From NCBI GenBank assembly GCA_910576995.1, contig CAJTLC010000008.1, positions 52,681 to 116,680 on the forward strand: a stretch of 64,000 nt of DNA. The letters are read 5' to 3'. The stretch's first letter is position 1; each line of letters begins with the position of its first letter. The position numbers were made by a program, and so were the translations under genes. Below the pieces are notes generated by a model. That model was not told the DNA's origin. It searched no databases and saw only the letters and a program-made list of their open reading frames with translations. Source of the stretch: an uncultured Ruminococcus sp. (GTDB taxonomy: Bacteria; Bacillota; Clostridia; Oscillospirales; Ruminococcaceae). Positions 35,159 to 44,594 of the stretch are shown here, piece by piece.

Positions 35159-36287
35159 TGTTTCCGGAAAAAATCTCTATGGCTTTATCAACGAACTTCA
35201 CAAAAGGCGGATAAATTGTTTCGGACAATACGTCAAGAGCGGAATTTTCTGCGCCGAAGTTTATCGTCATGATTTAAAAAAAATGACCGCTCTTGCCGAG
35301 GAAATGGACTTGGAACTTAAAAGTTTCGAACAGAAAACTTTTTCCGCCGAAGTGATAAAACGCCGCGGAAGATACGGGATTATTGTCGGCATCATGCTTG
35401 TTATCGCCGCTTCTCTCTATTTTTCGGGGGTTATCGTCACTATTGACATTCAGGGAAACGAGCGTGTAAGCGATGAAGTAATTCTTTCCGCACTGGAAGA
35501 GATTGATATAAAAGCCGGAACGCCTTTCGGGCAGATCGACTACATTTACAGCGAAAATCAGCTTCGCCTCATGGTTGACGGAATCTCTTGGACAGGAATG
35601 CATCGAACGGGTCATCGGCTTGTGGTAGAAGTAACGGAGATAGTCGAAAAGCCTGATATGCTGCACGATCGGATCCCCTGCAATATAACTTCGTCGCACG
35701 ACGCCGAGATCCTCTATACTTCGGTTCTCGACGGAATGCTTATGCATAAGGTCGGCGACTACGTAATGGCAGGCGATATTCTGGTTACGGGTGTTACGAG
35801 CGATTCAACAGGACGCGTCACGCTTCATCATGCAATGGGCAATATTATAGGAAAATACGAGGAAACTGTGGATTTTGAAGGCGAATTCACAAAGGAACGA
35901 GCCGTTTTTACAGGGGAAACCGATACGCGGCGCAGACTTAAACTGCTGAATCTCGAAATTCCGCTGTATTTCGGGAAAAATAAGTATGAATACCGCGAAT
36001 GCGAAATTACAGACAAGCCATTCAGCATATTTGGAAAAACGCTCCCCATAAAACTTGAAAAGACAGTATATCGGGAAATTGAGCGTACGGAGATAACTCT
36101 TGAAGAAGAGGAAGTCGAAAAGTCGCTGATGGAAAAAATTTATCTTTATGAGAAGAATTTTTTGTGTGATCGCGAGATAATCGACAGGGAAATCACTAAA
36201 AACAAAAGTGCAGACTCGCTTATACTCAGCGTAAAATATACGCTGAAAGGCGACATCTGCACTCAAAAAGAAATATTGGTTAAATAA
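35124..36287 (+). CDS. yqfD: Sporulation protein YqfD
   Basis: A 387-residue YqfD-family (stage IV) protein: an N-terminal cytosolic domain, one membrane segment at about residues 90-110 (GIIVGIMLVIAASLYFSG), then a large outer domain with DIQGNERVSDEVILSALEEI and GDILVTGVT. A strong GGAGG/AAAGGAG pair lies just before the ATG inside yqfC. The stop codon abuts the stop of the convergent GH5 gene with no gap and no clear terminator between them. Confidence 0.92.
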   Translation: MKNQIRGSVKINVSGKNLYGFINELHKRRINCFGQYVKSGIFCAEVYRHDLKKMTALAEEMDLELKSFEQKTFSAEVIKRRGRYGIIVGIMLVIAASLYFSGVIVTIDIQGNERVSDEVILSALEEIDIKAGTPFGQIDYIYSENQLRLMVDGISWTGMHRTGHRLVVEVTEIVEKPDMLHDRIPCNITSSHDAEILYTSVLDGMLMHKVGDYVMAGDILVTGVTSDSTGRVTLHHAMGNIIGKYEETVDFEGEFTKERAVFTGETDTRRRLKLLNLEIPLYFGKNKYEYRECEITDKPFSIFGKTLPIKLEKTVYREIERTEITLEEEEVEKSLMEKIYLYEKNFLCDREIIDREITKNKSADSLILSVKYTLKGDICTQKEILVK

Positions 36288-38351
36288 TTATTTGGCTCCA
36301 TCCATGATACCGTTAAGGATAGTATCATTCCACGTAAGAGCGCGTCTGTTCAGCAGGGCATAACCGTCTTTACCCTTAGCCGCGCCGTTATCCCATACGA
36401 AACATTTGATTCCCTGAGATTTGGCGGCGGAAATGTAGTAGCTGTAATATTCGCTGCGCACTGAATCATCGGCAACTGCCACGCAGCCAAATTCGTCGAT
36501 GATAAGAGGATGTCCCTTGTCGATGAATTTCTTCTTCATCGATGAGAATTTAGCGTCCAGTTCAGCTTTTTCGCTGTCGCCAAATGTTGTTGATTCGCCC
36601 GAAGAAAACTTCCACGGCGCATAATAATGGAGTGAAACAATAATATGGTCGTCATTTGGAACGATAAGGTCATTCATGGCAACTTCCTCGGCGCAAGCTC
36701 CATAACTCGTAACTATAAGCGAACGCTCGGCATTATTTCCGCCCGAAGCGCGCACGGTATCGACGAAATCTTGTATATACTTATTAACAACGGCGCGTTC
36801 CTCGGCAGTTCCGCCCATCCATTCGTTTTCGCTGCCGATAGTGCGCTCTTCGTTGATTCCCTCGAAGATCAGCGTGTCGCCGTAGTCCTTGAAACGCTCG
36901 GAGATCTGCTCCCAGATCTTCTTGAGTTTCGCGCTGTCCTGCGGATATTCGGCTTCCGTCGGGTTAAACCATATAGCGTCGTCGTGATGAAGATTGACTA
37001 TAACATACATATCATTGTTGTAAGCATAATCCACAACTTCCTGAACGCGGTCAAGCCATTCTGTCTGGATAACGTCGCCGTCCATATGCTCGCCCCACGT
37101 GACAGGAACTCTGACTGCGTTGAATCCCGCGTTCTTGACGCTGAGAATCATATCTTCCGTAGTTTTGGGATTTCCCCAGCCTGTTTCGACAGCGAGTCCC
37201 GATTTTGTCGTGTCGTGGCTTTCGAGAGTATTTCCGAGGTTCCAGCCGACTTTGATATCCTTGACGATATCGGCAGAGCTGCGGAATCCCGTTGAAGCCG
37301 TATTATCGGGCTTTTTTTCGGTATCTTTCTTCTCGGTCGGAGCGGGTGCGGAGGTGTCTCCCAGACTGTATTTTACAGTAATAGAATCGAGACGAGCCGT
37401 GGGCTGTTCGCTCCACCAATAACCGAGTACCAATTCCCCATTGTCGGAGGCGTAATTTTTAGCTTCTTCGTCAACTATCCATGTCAGCGAGAGCTGCGAA
37501 CCGTCGGTCATGGAAACAACGTCGGAGGACTGATAATAGTCGGAATCCGCGCCATAGCCGAATGCGCCGACAAATTTTCTAAATCCGCCCGAAGCCGAGA
37601 TATTATATGTAACAGCCTGCGGAATCGCGCCCTGCGGCAGGAAATCGGCAGTTGGAACGTGAATGGTATTATCCGTATCGTCATATCCGACGCTTTCGCC
37701 GACGTCGTGGCTGACAGTACCGTCGCATGGAATCTCGCTTGTGCGGGTGAGGTTGCAGCAGACGCTTTCAACGCGTATTTTTGAGGAATTTCCCCACCAA
37801 TAGCCGAAGAGAACATCGCCTGCGGGCGAAATGTGGTCGACAATATCAGCGGGAACATTCCATGTTATCTCGCCGTAAGTTCCCTCTGTGGGAGCTGTGA
37901 AATCATCCGCCTGATACCAGCCTTCGTCGGTAGCGGAATCGCATTCGCTGTCTACGGAAATTCCGCAGCCTCCCTTGAATTCACCGATATCTGTGCCGTC
38001 GGCGGAATAAATTACAAAAGTAAAAGAATTTATCTTATCGCCCTCGTGCATCAGATCAGCAAGCGGAATTTTCACGGTATTTTTCCCCTCTGTTTTTTCA
38101 ATAGTTGCATCTATAGTCTGCTGAATTCCCAGTTGAGCGCTTACGGTCTCGGTCGGGCTAATATGCTTAGTTGCAGCTTCTGTAGCAGGTTCTGTCATAT
38201 CGGTTTCGCTTTCCTCGGCAGTTGAGGAGGATTCGGAACTTTCAGACGCGGAACTGCTTTGAGACGATAAAGAAGAATCGCCTTTAGCGCCACAGCTTGT
38301 TGCTGATATGGCAATAAGCGATGTTAAAAATATTGCAATACTTTTTTTCAT
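36288..38351 (-). CDS. GH5 endoglucanase-type lipoprotein with two tandem binding-like modules
   Basis: A 687-residue surface enzyme. A signal peptide with lipobox-like ATSCG is followed by a Ser/Glu linker, two related beta-sandwich modules (about residues 80-205 and 210-330), each ending in a GYWW strand (DVLFGYWWGNSSKIRVESV and ELVLGYWWSEQPTARLDSI), and a C-terminal GH5 catalytic domain (about 360-687). Acid/base Glu501 is in EGINEERT and nucleophile Glu620 in LIIDEFGCVA. GVNLG-type AGWNLGNTLE and VNLHHDD also fit GH5 endoglucanases. It has no dockerin, so it is probably held by lipid. The start at 38351 follows GAGGGG. Confidence 0.9.
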   Translation of the reverse strand: MKKSIAIFLTSLIAISATSCGAKGDSSLSSQSSSASESSESSSTAEESETDMTEPATEAATKHISPTETVSAQLGIQQTIDATIEKTEGKNTVKIPLADLMHEGDKINSFTFVIYSADGTDIGEFKGGCGISVDSECDSATDEGWYQADDFTAPTEGTYGEITWNVPADIVDHISPAGDVLFGYWWGNSSKIRVESVCCNLTRTSEIPCDGTVSHDVGESVGYDDTDNTIHVPTADFLPQGAIPQAVTYNISASGGFRKFVGAFGYGADSDYYQSSDVVSMTDGSQLSLTWIVDEEAKNYASDNGELVLGYWWSEQPTARLDSITVKYSLGDTSAPAPTEKKDTEKKPDNTASTGFRSSADIVKDIKVGWNLGNTLESHDTTKSGLAVETGWGNPKTTEDMILSVKNAGFNAVRVPVTWGEHMDGDVIQTEWLDRVQEVVDYAYNNDMYVIVNLHHDDAIWFNPTEAEYPQDSAKLKKIWEQISERFKDYGDTLIFEGINEERTIGSENEWMGGTAEERAVVNKYIQDFVDTVRASGGNNAERSLIVTSYGACAEEVAMNDLIVPNDDHIIVSLHYYAPWKFSSGESTTFGDSEKAELDAKFSSMKKKFIDKGHPLIIDEFGCVAVADDSVRSEYYSYYISAAKSQGIKCFVWDNGAAKGKDGYALLNRRALTWNDTILNGIMDGAK

Positions 38352-38381
38352 TTCAAACCCCTCACTATTATTATTTACTGG

Positions 38382-38410
38382 ATTATACCATATTTCCGAC
38401 AATTTTGCAA
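38382..38410 (-). promoter_or_regulatory. GH5 gene promoter
   Basis: Minus strand TTGCAA, 17-bp spacer, TATAAT, about 30 bp before the start codon. Confidence 0.82.
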
Positions 38411-38490
38411 GCTAAGCGGCATAATTTTAATTGAAAACAAATTATGAATTATAATTATGTTATTATTTATTCGGGAAAATTGAACGATTA

Positions 38491-38519
38491 TTGACAAATA
38501 ATATATTGTATGTTATAAT
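38491..38519 (+). promoter_or_regulatory. GH43 gene promoter
   Basis: TTGACA, 17-bp spacer, TATAAT, 60 bp before the GH43 start; divergent from the GH5 promoter. Confidence 0.88.
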
Positions 38520-38578
38520 TAAGCTGTTAATAAAATTTCTATAAATAGGCATTATGGGAATTTGAAGGGAGTTTTAAA

Positions 38579-41356
38579 ATGAAGAAGAAAATTTTTAAAA
38601 GGACGGCAGCCCTCATGTTGTCGGGAATGATGCTTTTATCAGCTTCGCCGATTGTCTCGCCTAAGGAATTTACGGGCGATGCGGCGGCAAATAAGGCGCG
38701 TGTTTCAGTCCATGACCCCTCTATCATCAAGGCTGAAGACGGAACTTATTATGTGTGGGGATCGCACATCGACGCGGCAAAATCAAATGATTTGCAAAAC
38801 TGGACTCGTTTCACAAACGGCTATACTACGCCAAATAATGTGGAATTCGGCGATCTTTCCGCAAATCTGAAAAAGGCTTTCGAATGGGCGGGCGAAAATC
38901 TTGAAGACTGCGATAAGCAAAATCCAAATTCAAGCGGATTCGCGGTATGGGCGCCCGACGTTATATGGAACCCCGACTATGTGAATTCGGACGGCACAAA
39001 GGGCGCGTATCTGATGTATTTCTGTACGACTTCAACTTATATACGCTCCGTAATATGCTATGCCGTATCTAAAAATCCGGAAGGACCTTTTACGTTTGCA
39101 GATACGCTTATTTATTCGGGATTTACCGAGAATGACAGCTATGCGACAAGCAAAGACGGCAGCAAGAAAGTAAACAGAAAGTATACTTCCACCAACGTTG
39201 ACGAGCTGATAGCTTCAGGGGAGGTTGCTTATAATAATTCGTGGTTCAGCAATAAAAATTTCAACAATCAGCTTTTCCCGAACGCTATCGACCCTACTAT
39301 TTACTACGATACTGACGGCAAAATGTATATGACTTACGGTTCGTGGTCGGGCGGTATCTTCACTCTGGAGATCGATCCTGCAACAGGAAAATGTATTCAC
39401 CCGAAAAGCGGCACGACGGCGGACGGGCGTATGGTTGACAGCTATTTCGGCACGAAACTGTCGGGCAGCTACCATAAATCGGGCGAAGGTCCTTTTATCG
39501 AGTACAATCCCGATACCGGATATTATTATCTTTGGGTAACTTACGGCGGTCTTGTTTCCGACGGCGGTTATAATATGCGCGTTTTCCGTTCAAAGAATCC
39601 TACAGGACCATTCTATGACGCGGCAGGCAGAAGCGCGATCATGGAGAGGAATACTAATCTTGATTCCGTCGGAGTCAAGGTAATGGGAAACTATAAATTC
39701 AGCAGTCTCGATAAAGCGTATATGTCCTGCGGTCATAACTCCGTACTCCGCGATGATGACGGAAAATGGTATCTTTTCTATCATGCGCGCTTCGACGACG
39801 GATTTGAATTCCACGAAGTCCGCGTTCACGAGATGTTCTTTAATGAAGACGGCTGGCCTGTGGTAACTCCTTTCGAGTACGGCGGAGATCACATTTCCGA
39901 AAGCGGCTATGAAGAATCCGATATCATTGGCGAATACGAATACATCAATCATGGAAATGCAACTGACGGAAACATTATAAATTATCAGAATATAAAGCTG
40001 AATGCCGATCATACGATATCTGGTGCAGTTTCAGGAAAATGGGAGCAGGCTTCCGACAGCGCAGCGGCAGTTTTAACAATTAGCGGTCAACGCTACAGCG
40101 GATATTTCATTGCGGCTGAAAATGAAAATGGCGTTAAGGTAATGTCATTTACGGCTGTAGGAAATAATAACCAGACCGTATGGGGTGCGCAGAATAAAGC
40201 GTTTACAGGCACGGAAAGATCAAATCTCGCCGACTATACAAATAAGGACGCAGAAATTGTTATAAATCCCGATACTTTGGGCGAACCAAGCAATGCGCTG
40301 AAACTTAGCGGAACAGATCTTATAAGCGGCGCGTCTTATTTCATAACCAATAAAAACAGCGATCTTTCACTCGATCTGCCCGACGGAAAGCTTGACGGCG
40401 GCACGAATGTTCATCAATGGGATTTTAATAAGTCATGGGCGCAGCAGTGGAGATTAGTTGCGGTCGACGATGAATATTTCAGAATAGTATCCCTCGGCGA
40501 CGAGTCGAAATGCGTTGCAGTTGCGGAAAATTCGGCAGCCGACGGCGTAAATGTTGAATTGCAGACGTATACGGGCGCGGATAATCAGTTGTTTAAGCTT
40601 GTGAAAAGCGGCGGATATTACGGAATAGTTTCGAAATGTTCAGGCGGAAAAAGCGGTCTGGACGTATTCGAGTGGTCTACGGAAAACGGCGGAAATATAA
40701 ATCAATTCGCGTACAACGAGTACGACTGTCAGCTTTGGAAAATAGAACCCGTCAGACCCGCAGTTGTAAAAGGCACTTATGTTATCAAGAATCTCAACAG
40801 CGGACTTGGACTTTCCGAAAGGGACGGCAGCGCGGTTCAGGGAGGTTTTGAAGCATGGAATATCCGCCAGAATGACGACGATACATATTCGATAATCAGT
40901 ATGTCAAATAAGGCTCTTACGGTTGAAAATAATTCCGCCGAAAACGGAGCGGATATAATTCTTGCCGATTATACGGGGGATACTGCTCAAAAATTCAATA
41001 TACAATGCAACAAGGACGGAACATATTCACTGCTGACATCAGCTTCAAACGGTACAGGCTGCGCCGACGTATTCGAGATCAGCCTTGAAAAAGACGCTAA
41101 TATTTGTCAGTGGGAATTCTGGGGCGGCGACGGTCAGAAATTTATTCTTGAACCTTTGTCAGCGTCGGCAATTCCGGAAAAGGTCGCAGGCGATGTGAAT
41201 TCCGACGGGAAATTTGATATTGCCGATCTCGTAATGATGCAGAAATTCCTCCTTGGAGCAGGCGAACTCATCGACTGGTCAGCGGGCGATCTTTGCAAAG
41301 ACGATTTTATAGACGTTTACGATCTGGTAGAGATGAGAAAACTTATTATTAAATAA
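38579..41356 (+). CDS. GH43 arabinanase-type enzyme with ricin-type modules and dockerin
   Basis: A 925-residue secreted enzyme: signal peptide (1-35), GH43 five-bladed propeller (about 40-440) with VHDPSIIKAEDGTYYVWGSH carrying the catalytic Asp, DPTIYYDTDGKMYMTYGSW, and GEGPFIEYN with a Glu in the acid position; then a small beta barrel (450-545) like the C-terminal domain of endo-1,5-arabinanase Abn2; then two ricin-type trefoil modules (about 575-870) with repeated QxW-type motifs; then a dockerin (GDVNSDGKFDIADLVMMQKF and LCKDDFIDVYDLVEMRK). Arabinan is the likely substrate. Its stop codon overlaps the first base of a repeat element. Confidence 0.9.
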   Translation: MKKKIFKRTAALMLSGMMLLSASPIVSPKEFTGDAAANKARVSVHDPSIIKAEDGTYYVWGSHIDAAKSNDLQNWTRFTNGYTTPNNVEFGDLSANLKKAFEWAGENLEDCDKQNPNSSGFAVWAPDVIWNPDYVNSDGTKGAYLMYFCTTSTYIRSVICYAVSKNPEGPFTFADTLIYSGFTENDSYATSKDGSKKVNRKYTSTNVDELIASGEVAYNNSWFSNKNFNNQLFPNAIDPTIYYDTDGKMYMTYGSWSGGIFTLEIDPATGKCIHPKSGTTADGRMVDSYFGTKLSGSYHKSGEGPFIEYNPDTGYYYLWVTYGGLVSDGGYNMRVFRSKNPTGPFYDAAGRSAIMERNTNLDSVGVKVMGNYKFSSLDKAYMSCGHNSVLRDDDGKWYLFYHARFDDGFEFHEVRVHEMFFNEDGWPVVTPFEYGGDHISESGYEESDIIGEYEYINHGNATDGNIINYQNIKLNADHTISGAVSGKWEQASDSAAAVLTISGQRYSGYFIAAENENGVKVMSFTAVGNNNQTVWGAQNKAFTGTERSNLADYTNKDAEIVINPDTLGEPSNALKLSGTDLISGASYFITNKNSDLSLDLPDGKLDGGTNVHQWDFNKSWAQQWRLVAVDDEYFRIVSLGDESKCVAVAENSAADGVNVELQTYTGADNQLFKLVKSGGYYGIVSKCSGGKSGLDVFEWSTENGGNINQFAYNEYDCQLWKIEPVRPAVVKGTYVIKNLNSGLGLSERDGSAVQGGFEAWNIRQNDDDTYSIISMSNKALTVENNSAENGADIILADYTGDTAQKFNIQCNKDGTYSLLTSASNGTGCADVFEISLEKDANICQWEFWGGDGQKFILEPLSASAIPEKVAGDVNSDGKFDIADLVMMQKFLLGAGELIDWSAGDLCKDDFIDVYDLVEMRKLIIK

Positions 41357-41528
41357 GAACTTGTTCTCATATCGCTCCCCCAATTAACTCTTGAAGATTT
41401 TATGCGCAGGGCGGCTGTCGAAAGACAAGGAAGAAAGCCGCAGGAATATGCGAATATTTCAAGGATTTCTGACGAAGTATTTCGGCAGACGGGCAAGCAG
41501 AAATTTCAAGAGTTAATTTGGGGAGAGA
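41356..41528. repeat. Type II inverted-repeat element after the GH43 gene
   Basis: After the conserved end AGAACTTGTTC, CTCCCCCAATTAACTCTTGA pairs with TCAAGAGTTAATTTGGGGAG. Inside, AGAAAGCC faces GGATTTCT (one mismatch) around GCAGGAATATGCGAATATTTC. The first A is the last base of the GH43 stop codon. Confidence 0.8.
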
Positions 41529-41575
41529 TAGTATATTACACGTATCTTTTCGGCAAATTGGAGGCGGCGATCAGT

Positions 41576-42010
41576 TTGGAATTTTTTATCGGACTTATAG
41601 TAATCATAGTTATTTGTAAAATACTTGGCATCAGCAATGTTGCAATGATCACAGCAGCTTTGGCGGTAATAGCCGTTTTGATTATTCTCATGGCTGCCCT
41701 CTTCGCTTTTTTCTGTGTTAATCTGCTCTTCTCCAAACCCCAAAAAGCCGTTTTTCTTCATGAATATAAGCCGGCGAATTCTCGATTCAGCGTTGCCTGC
41801 TATTTGTGCGACGGAAAAGAGATCAGATGTATTTTCCCCATGGAATCCGCCATGAAAAGCCGCCTGTACTCTTCCGACAAAAGCTCTTTTGTCATGTACA
41901 GCAGACTGCTTAACCGCGTATATGATATATGTGCGATCCTAACCTGCATTCTTGGGTTGGCTTTCAGCGGCTCTGCGACGTTTTTTATTATAAAGTTTTT
42001 GTGTTCATAG
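41576..42010 (+). CDS. Small membrane protein of unknown function
   Basis: A frame of about 144 residues with two adjacent membrane segments at the N-terminus (LEFFIGLIVIIVICKILG and VIAVLIILMAALFAFF), a middle region of about 60 residues (FLHEYKPANSRFSVACYLCD), and a last hydrophobic segment. The TTG at 41576 is the best start, 10 bp after GGAGG; an upstream ATG at 41402 would place the first 40 codons inside a repeat element. The last codons and the TAG stop lie in another repeat copy (41994-42047), so the original C-terminus may be lost. Family unknown. Confidence 0.5.
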   Translation: MEFFIGLIVIIVICKILGISNVAMITAALAVIAVLIILMAALFAFFCVNLLFSKPQKAVFLHEYKPANSRFSVACYLCDGKEIRCIFPMESAMKSRLYSSDKSSFVMYSRLLNRVYDICAILTCILGLAFSGSATFFIIKFLCS

Positions 42011-42047
42011 GTAAGATGTGCATTGTATTTTTATGTGAACAGGCTCT
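41994..42047. repeat. Mini inverted-repeat element
   Basis: TTTTTGTGTTCATAG and the arm ATGTGCATTGTATTTT are followed by the end TATGTGAACAGGCTCT. It supplies the stop codon of the upstream gene (CATAG). Confidence 0.55.
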
Positions 42048-42106
42048 AATACACAATATGAACACAAACTCTCAAAAAGTAAACATATAGAAATTCATTT
42101 ATTATC

Positions 42107-42135
42107 TTGACATACAATGAAAAATCATATATAAT
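42107..42135 (+). promoter_or_regulatory. Promoter of the SGNH hydrolase gene
   Basis: TTGACA, 17-bp spacer, TATAAT, about 60 bp before the start codon. Confidence 0.88.
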
Positions 42136-42193
42136 ATACTTATCAACACGAACATACACATATTGACTCAAACTTACATGGAGATGAATTTTT

Positions 42194-43522
42194 ATGAAGA
42201 AAATTATTTCGGCTGTATTATCGGCTATCTTAATTTTTTCCTCAATAGGCACTGTCTCGGCTTATGCTGAAAAGTACGGCGACGGCGATAATATCGTCGT
42301 ACTGGGCGACAGCATCGCTTCGGGATACGGACTTGATGAAAAGGAATACAGCTATGCTCAGATAGTAGCCGACTATATGGACGCAAATCTTGAGAATTAT
42401 GCCGCTGCCGGCGCGACTTCTTCAGAAACTCTCGCCGCCGTACGCAGTTTCGACTCCGAGAAAAAGGCGCAGCTTGCAAAAGCCGACTTGGTTATTATTT
42501 CTACAGGCGCAAACGATATCATCGAGTATTCGTCAAGATTTATTCTTGATTTCGCAGCGCGCAACGATCTTCTCAAAGACGGATATACCGCGGACAATAT
42601 CCCTGAAAAACCGTCTTTCGGAGATATAAAGAAAATCATGAGCAGAGATAAAGTTTCGGAATATGCAAAGTCTGATTCAAACCTGCTGCGCGTGAATACA
42701 GCCCTTCTTCAACTCCGCGCCCACATGGTATTTACTGACTCCAGCCCTAATTACCAAAAATACGACCGTATTATCCAGACGCAGATAATCCCCAATATCG
42801 AGGCGACTGTAGCGGAGATCCGCAGCGTGAATCCGAATGCGAGAATAGTTTTGCAGAATGTCTACGACCCGCTCCAGCTTCAGCAGGAGTGGTGCAACGC
42901 AAATTATTCAGCTTCATATGTAAAGATACTTAACCAGTTCCGCCCGACTTTTAAAGATATTATAAAGGGTTTTGCAGATCAGGCAAGCAATATAGAGGGC
43001 GTTGAGATCGCAGATGTTTACGGCGATTTCTCGTCATTCTCGAACGATGCAAACGGCTGTTCCTGGTATTTTACAAAAATGCAGAACGGCGGCTCAAATA
43101 CCGATATTCATCCCTCACAGCGCGGTCATCTTGCAATAGCCGCGACTATCCTCGACACTCTCGGCGAAAAGCGCGAGGACGGCGGAATCCTTAACCGCAC
43201 ATATATCATTACCGAAAATAAGGAATCTTATCCGTCGTACGCCCTTGCGAGATTCGAGAAAGTCAAAGGTTCATATTCTCTGGGCGATATGGACGAATCA
43301 GGTACTTTCGCACCCGACGACTCTTCGAGCATTCTTAAGGAATACGCCCTTATTTCTACAGGCAATCCCCCCTCGGTCTCTGAAAGTTTACTGAAAGCCG
43401 CCGACGTTACCCGCGACGGAGAACTCTCCCCGGATGACGCTTCAATGGCTCTCTGCTATTACGCATATTGCGCGACCGGCGGAACAGGTTCGCTCAAATA
43501 TTTTCTTGCCGAGAAAAGATAA
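42194..43522 (+). CDS. Secreted SGNH/GDSL hydrolase with divergent dockerin-like tail
   Basis: A 442-residue secreted esterase-type protein: signal peptide to about residue 24, then an SGNH domain (30-335) with block I VVLGDSIASGYGL, block III TGANDI and block V TDIHPSQRGHL. These give the Ser-Gly-Asn-His set. The C-terminal 80 residues have two dockerin-like loops, GDMDESGTFAPDDSSSILKE and ADVTRDGELSPDDASMALCY, which differ from the other three dockerins in the window (PDD in place of the xDL helix start). A carbohydrate esterase role on plant polysaccharide is likely. Confidence 0.87.
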   Translation: MKKIISAVLSAILIFSSIGTVSAYAEKYGDGDNIVVLGDSIASGYGLDEKEYSYAQIVADYMDANLENYAAAGATSSETLAAVRSFDSEKKAQLAKADLVIISTGANDIIEYSSRFILDFAARNDLLKDGYTADNIPEKPSFGDIKKIMSRDKVSEYAKSDSNLLRVNTALLQLRAHMVFTDSSPNYQKYDRIIQTQIIPNIEATVAEIRSVNPNARIVLQNVYDPLQLQQEWCNANYSASYVKILNQFRPTFKDIIKGFADQASNIEGVEIADVYGDFSSFSNDANGCSWYFTKMQNGGSNTDIHPSQRGHLAIAATILDTLGEKREDGGILNRTYIITENKESYPSYALARFEKVKGSYSLGDMDESGTFAPDDSSSILKEYALISTGNPPSVSESLLKAADVTRDGELSPDDASMALCYYAYCATGGTGSLKYFLAEKR

Positions 43523-43542
43523 GAATATTAGATAAAAAATAA

Positions 43543-43576
43543 CCTGCCCTCATACTAAATGGGGACAGGCTTTTTT
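43543..43576. terminator. Bidirectional terminator
   Basis: CCTGCCCTCAT pairs with ATGGGGACAGG (one mismatch, one wobble), with TTTTTT on one side and A-rich sequence on the other; lies between convergent genes. Confidence 0.7.
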
Positions 43577-43591
43577 ATTAAAAAATCTCCT

Positions 43592-44578
43592 TTATATAAA
43601 TTCAAGCGTATTTAATATGAAATTCAACTCTTCTTCATAAATGTCGTTTTCGTCAGTTCCGAAGAAATTATTTGCTGCAATATAATTATTGTCAAAAACA
43701 TAAAACTTCCACTTGCCGGTTTTGCTGTACTGAACCGCGGAATTTCCGTTTATCTCCGTCGGAAGCTTGTCATAGGGATCTTTTATGGCAGCCGCGGAAT
43801 GCCAGCTTATATCAAGATTTCCGCTTGCTCCGTCAGGTGTGAAACGTATTCCCCAGTCGGTAAAATCGCCCTCCTGCGGATATTCAATATCCTTAGAAGT
43901 CCAGTTTTTCGGGAGCAGCAGTGAAAATGCAAGATCTTCATGGCTGAATCTATGCAGTTTGTATTCCTTATCCGCGCTTTCGAGAATCGTTACAGAATAA
44001 GCGTTATGCGCCTGCGCAGGATAACTTTCAGCAAGTATACCGTCATACGTTATCTCGACTTTATCCCCCGGATTCACATTTTTCAAGGCTTTTTTATCGG
44101 AAAATCCAACTTCTACCCTGCGGAGTTCAGTTTCATTTATCAGCAGACTGCCGTCGTGAACTTCATAAACAATGCCCTCAAGATAGTATACTTCCTTGGG
44201 CTTTTCTGTCTTTTTCGGGGTCTCATCCTTGCTTTTGGAAACTGTCGGAGCGATCGATTCATCAGAATCCGAATTTCCGGAATCGCCGTTATTTGATACA
44301 GAACTGCTCTCATCAGAAATCCTGCTGCTGTCGTCATCATTATTGGAATCGGCAGTACTGCTTTCTGAAAGACCGGTACTTGCGGTACTCGAATCTGAAT
44401 CCTCGGAAATTTCCGTATCATCAGCTTTTTTCTTCTTGCCGCTGTCGCTTGATTCGTCGGTATTCTCAACGTAAGCTTCGCCGACGTCGGGAATCAGCAC
44501 GGAACTTTCGGCAGGCTCGTTTCCGCATCCTGCAAGAATCAGCGAAATTGCTGCGAATGCACATAATAATCTCTTCAC
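43592..44578 (-). CDS. Lipoprotein with long Ser/Asp linker
   Basis: A 328-residue predicted lipoprotein: lipobox LILAGCG with Cys19, a disordered Ser/Asp/Glu-rich linker to about residue 125, a small beta domain (YYLEGIVYEVHDGSLLINET, OB- or DUF-like) to about 210, and a C-terminal domain of about 120 residues (FSLLLPKNWTSKDIEYPQEG) resembling PsbP/DUF-type lipoprotein folds. The last assignment is a guess. It starts 16 bp after the beta-propeller gene stop and may be part of the sigma-factor operon. Confidence 0.65.
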   Translation of the reverse strand: MKRLLCAFAAISLILAGCGNEPAESSVLIPDVGEAYVENTDESSDSGKKKKADDTEISEDSDSSTASTGLSESSTADSNNDDDSSRISDESSSVSNNGDSGNSDSDESIAPTVSKSKDETPKKTEKPKEVYYLEGIVYEVHDGSLLINETELRRVEVGFSDKKALKNVNPGDKVEITYDGILAESYPAQAHNAYSVTILESADKEYKLHRFSHEDLAFSLLLPKNWTSKDIEYPQEGDFTDWGIRFTPDGASGNLDISWHSAAAIKDPYDKLPTEINGNSAVQYSKTGKWKFYVFDNNYIAANNFFGTDENDIYEEELNFILNTLEFI

Positions 44579-44594
44579 ATGACATCACTCCGAA

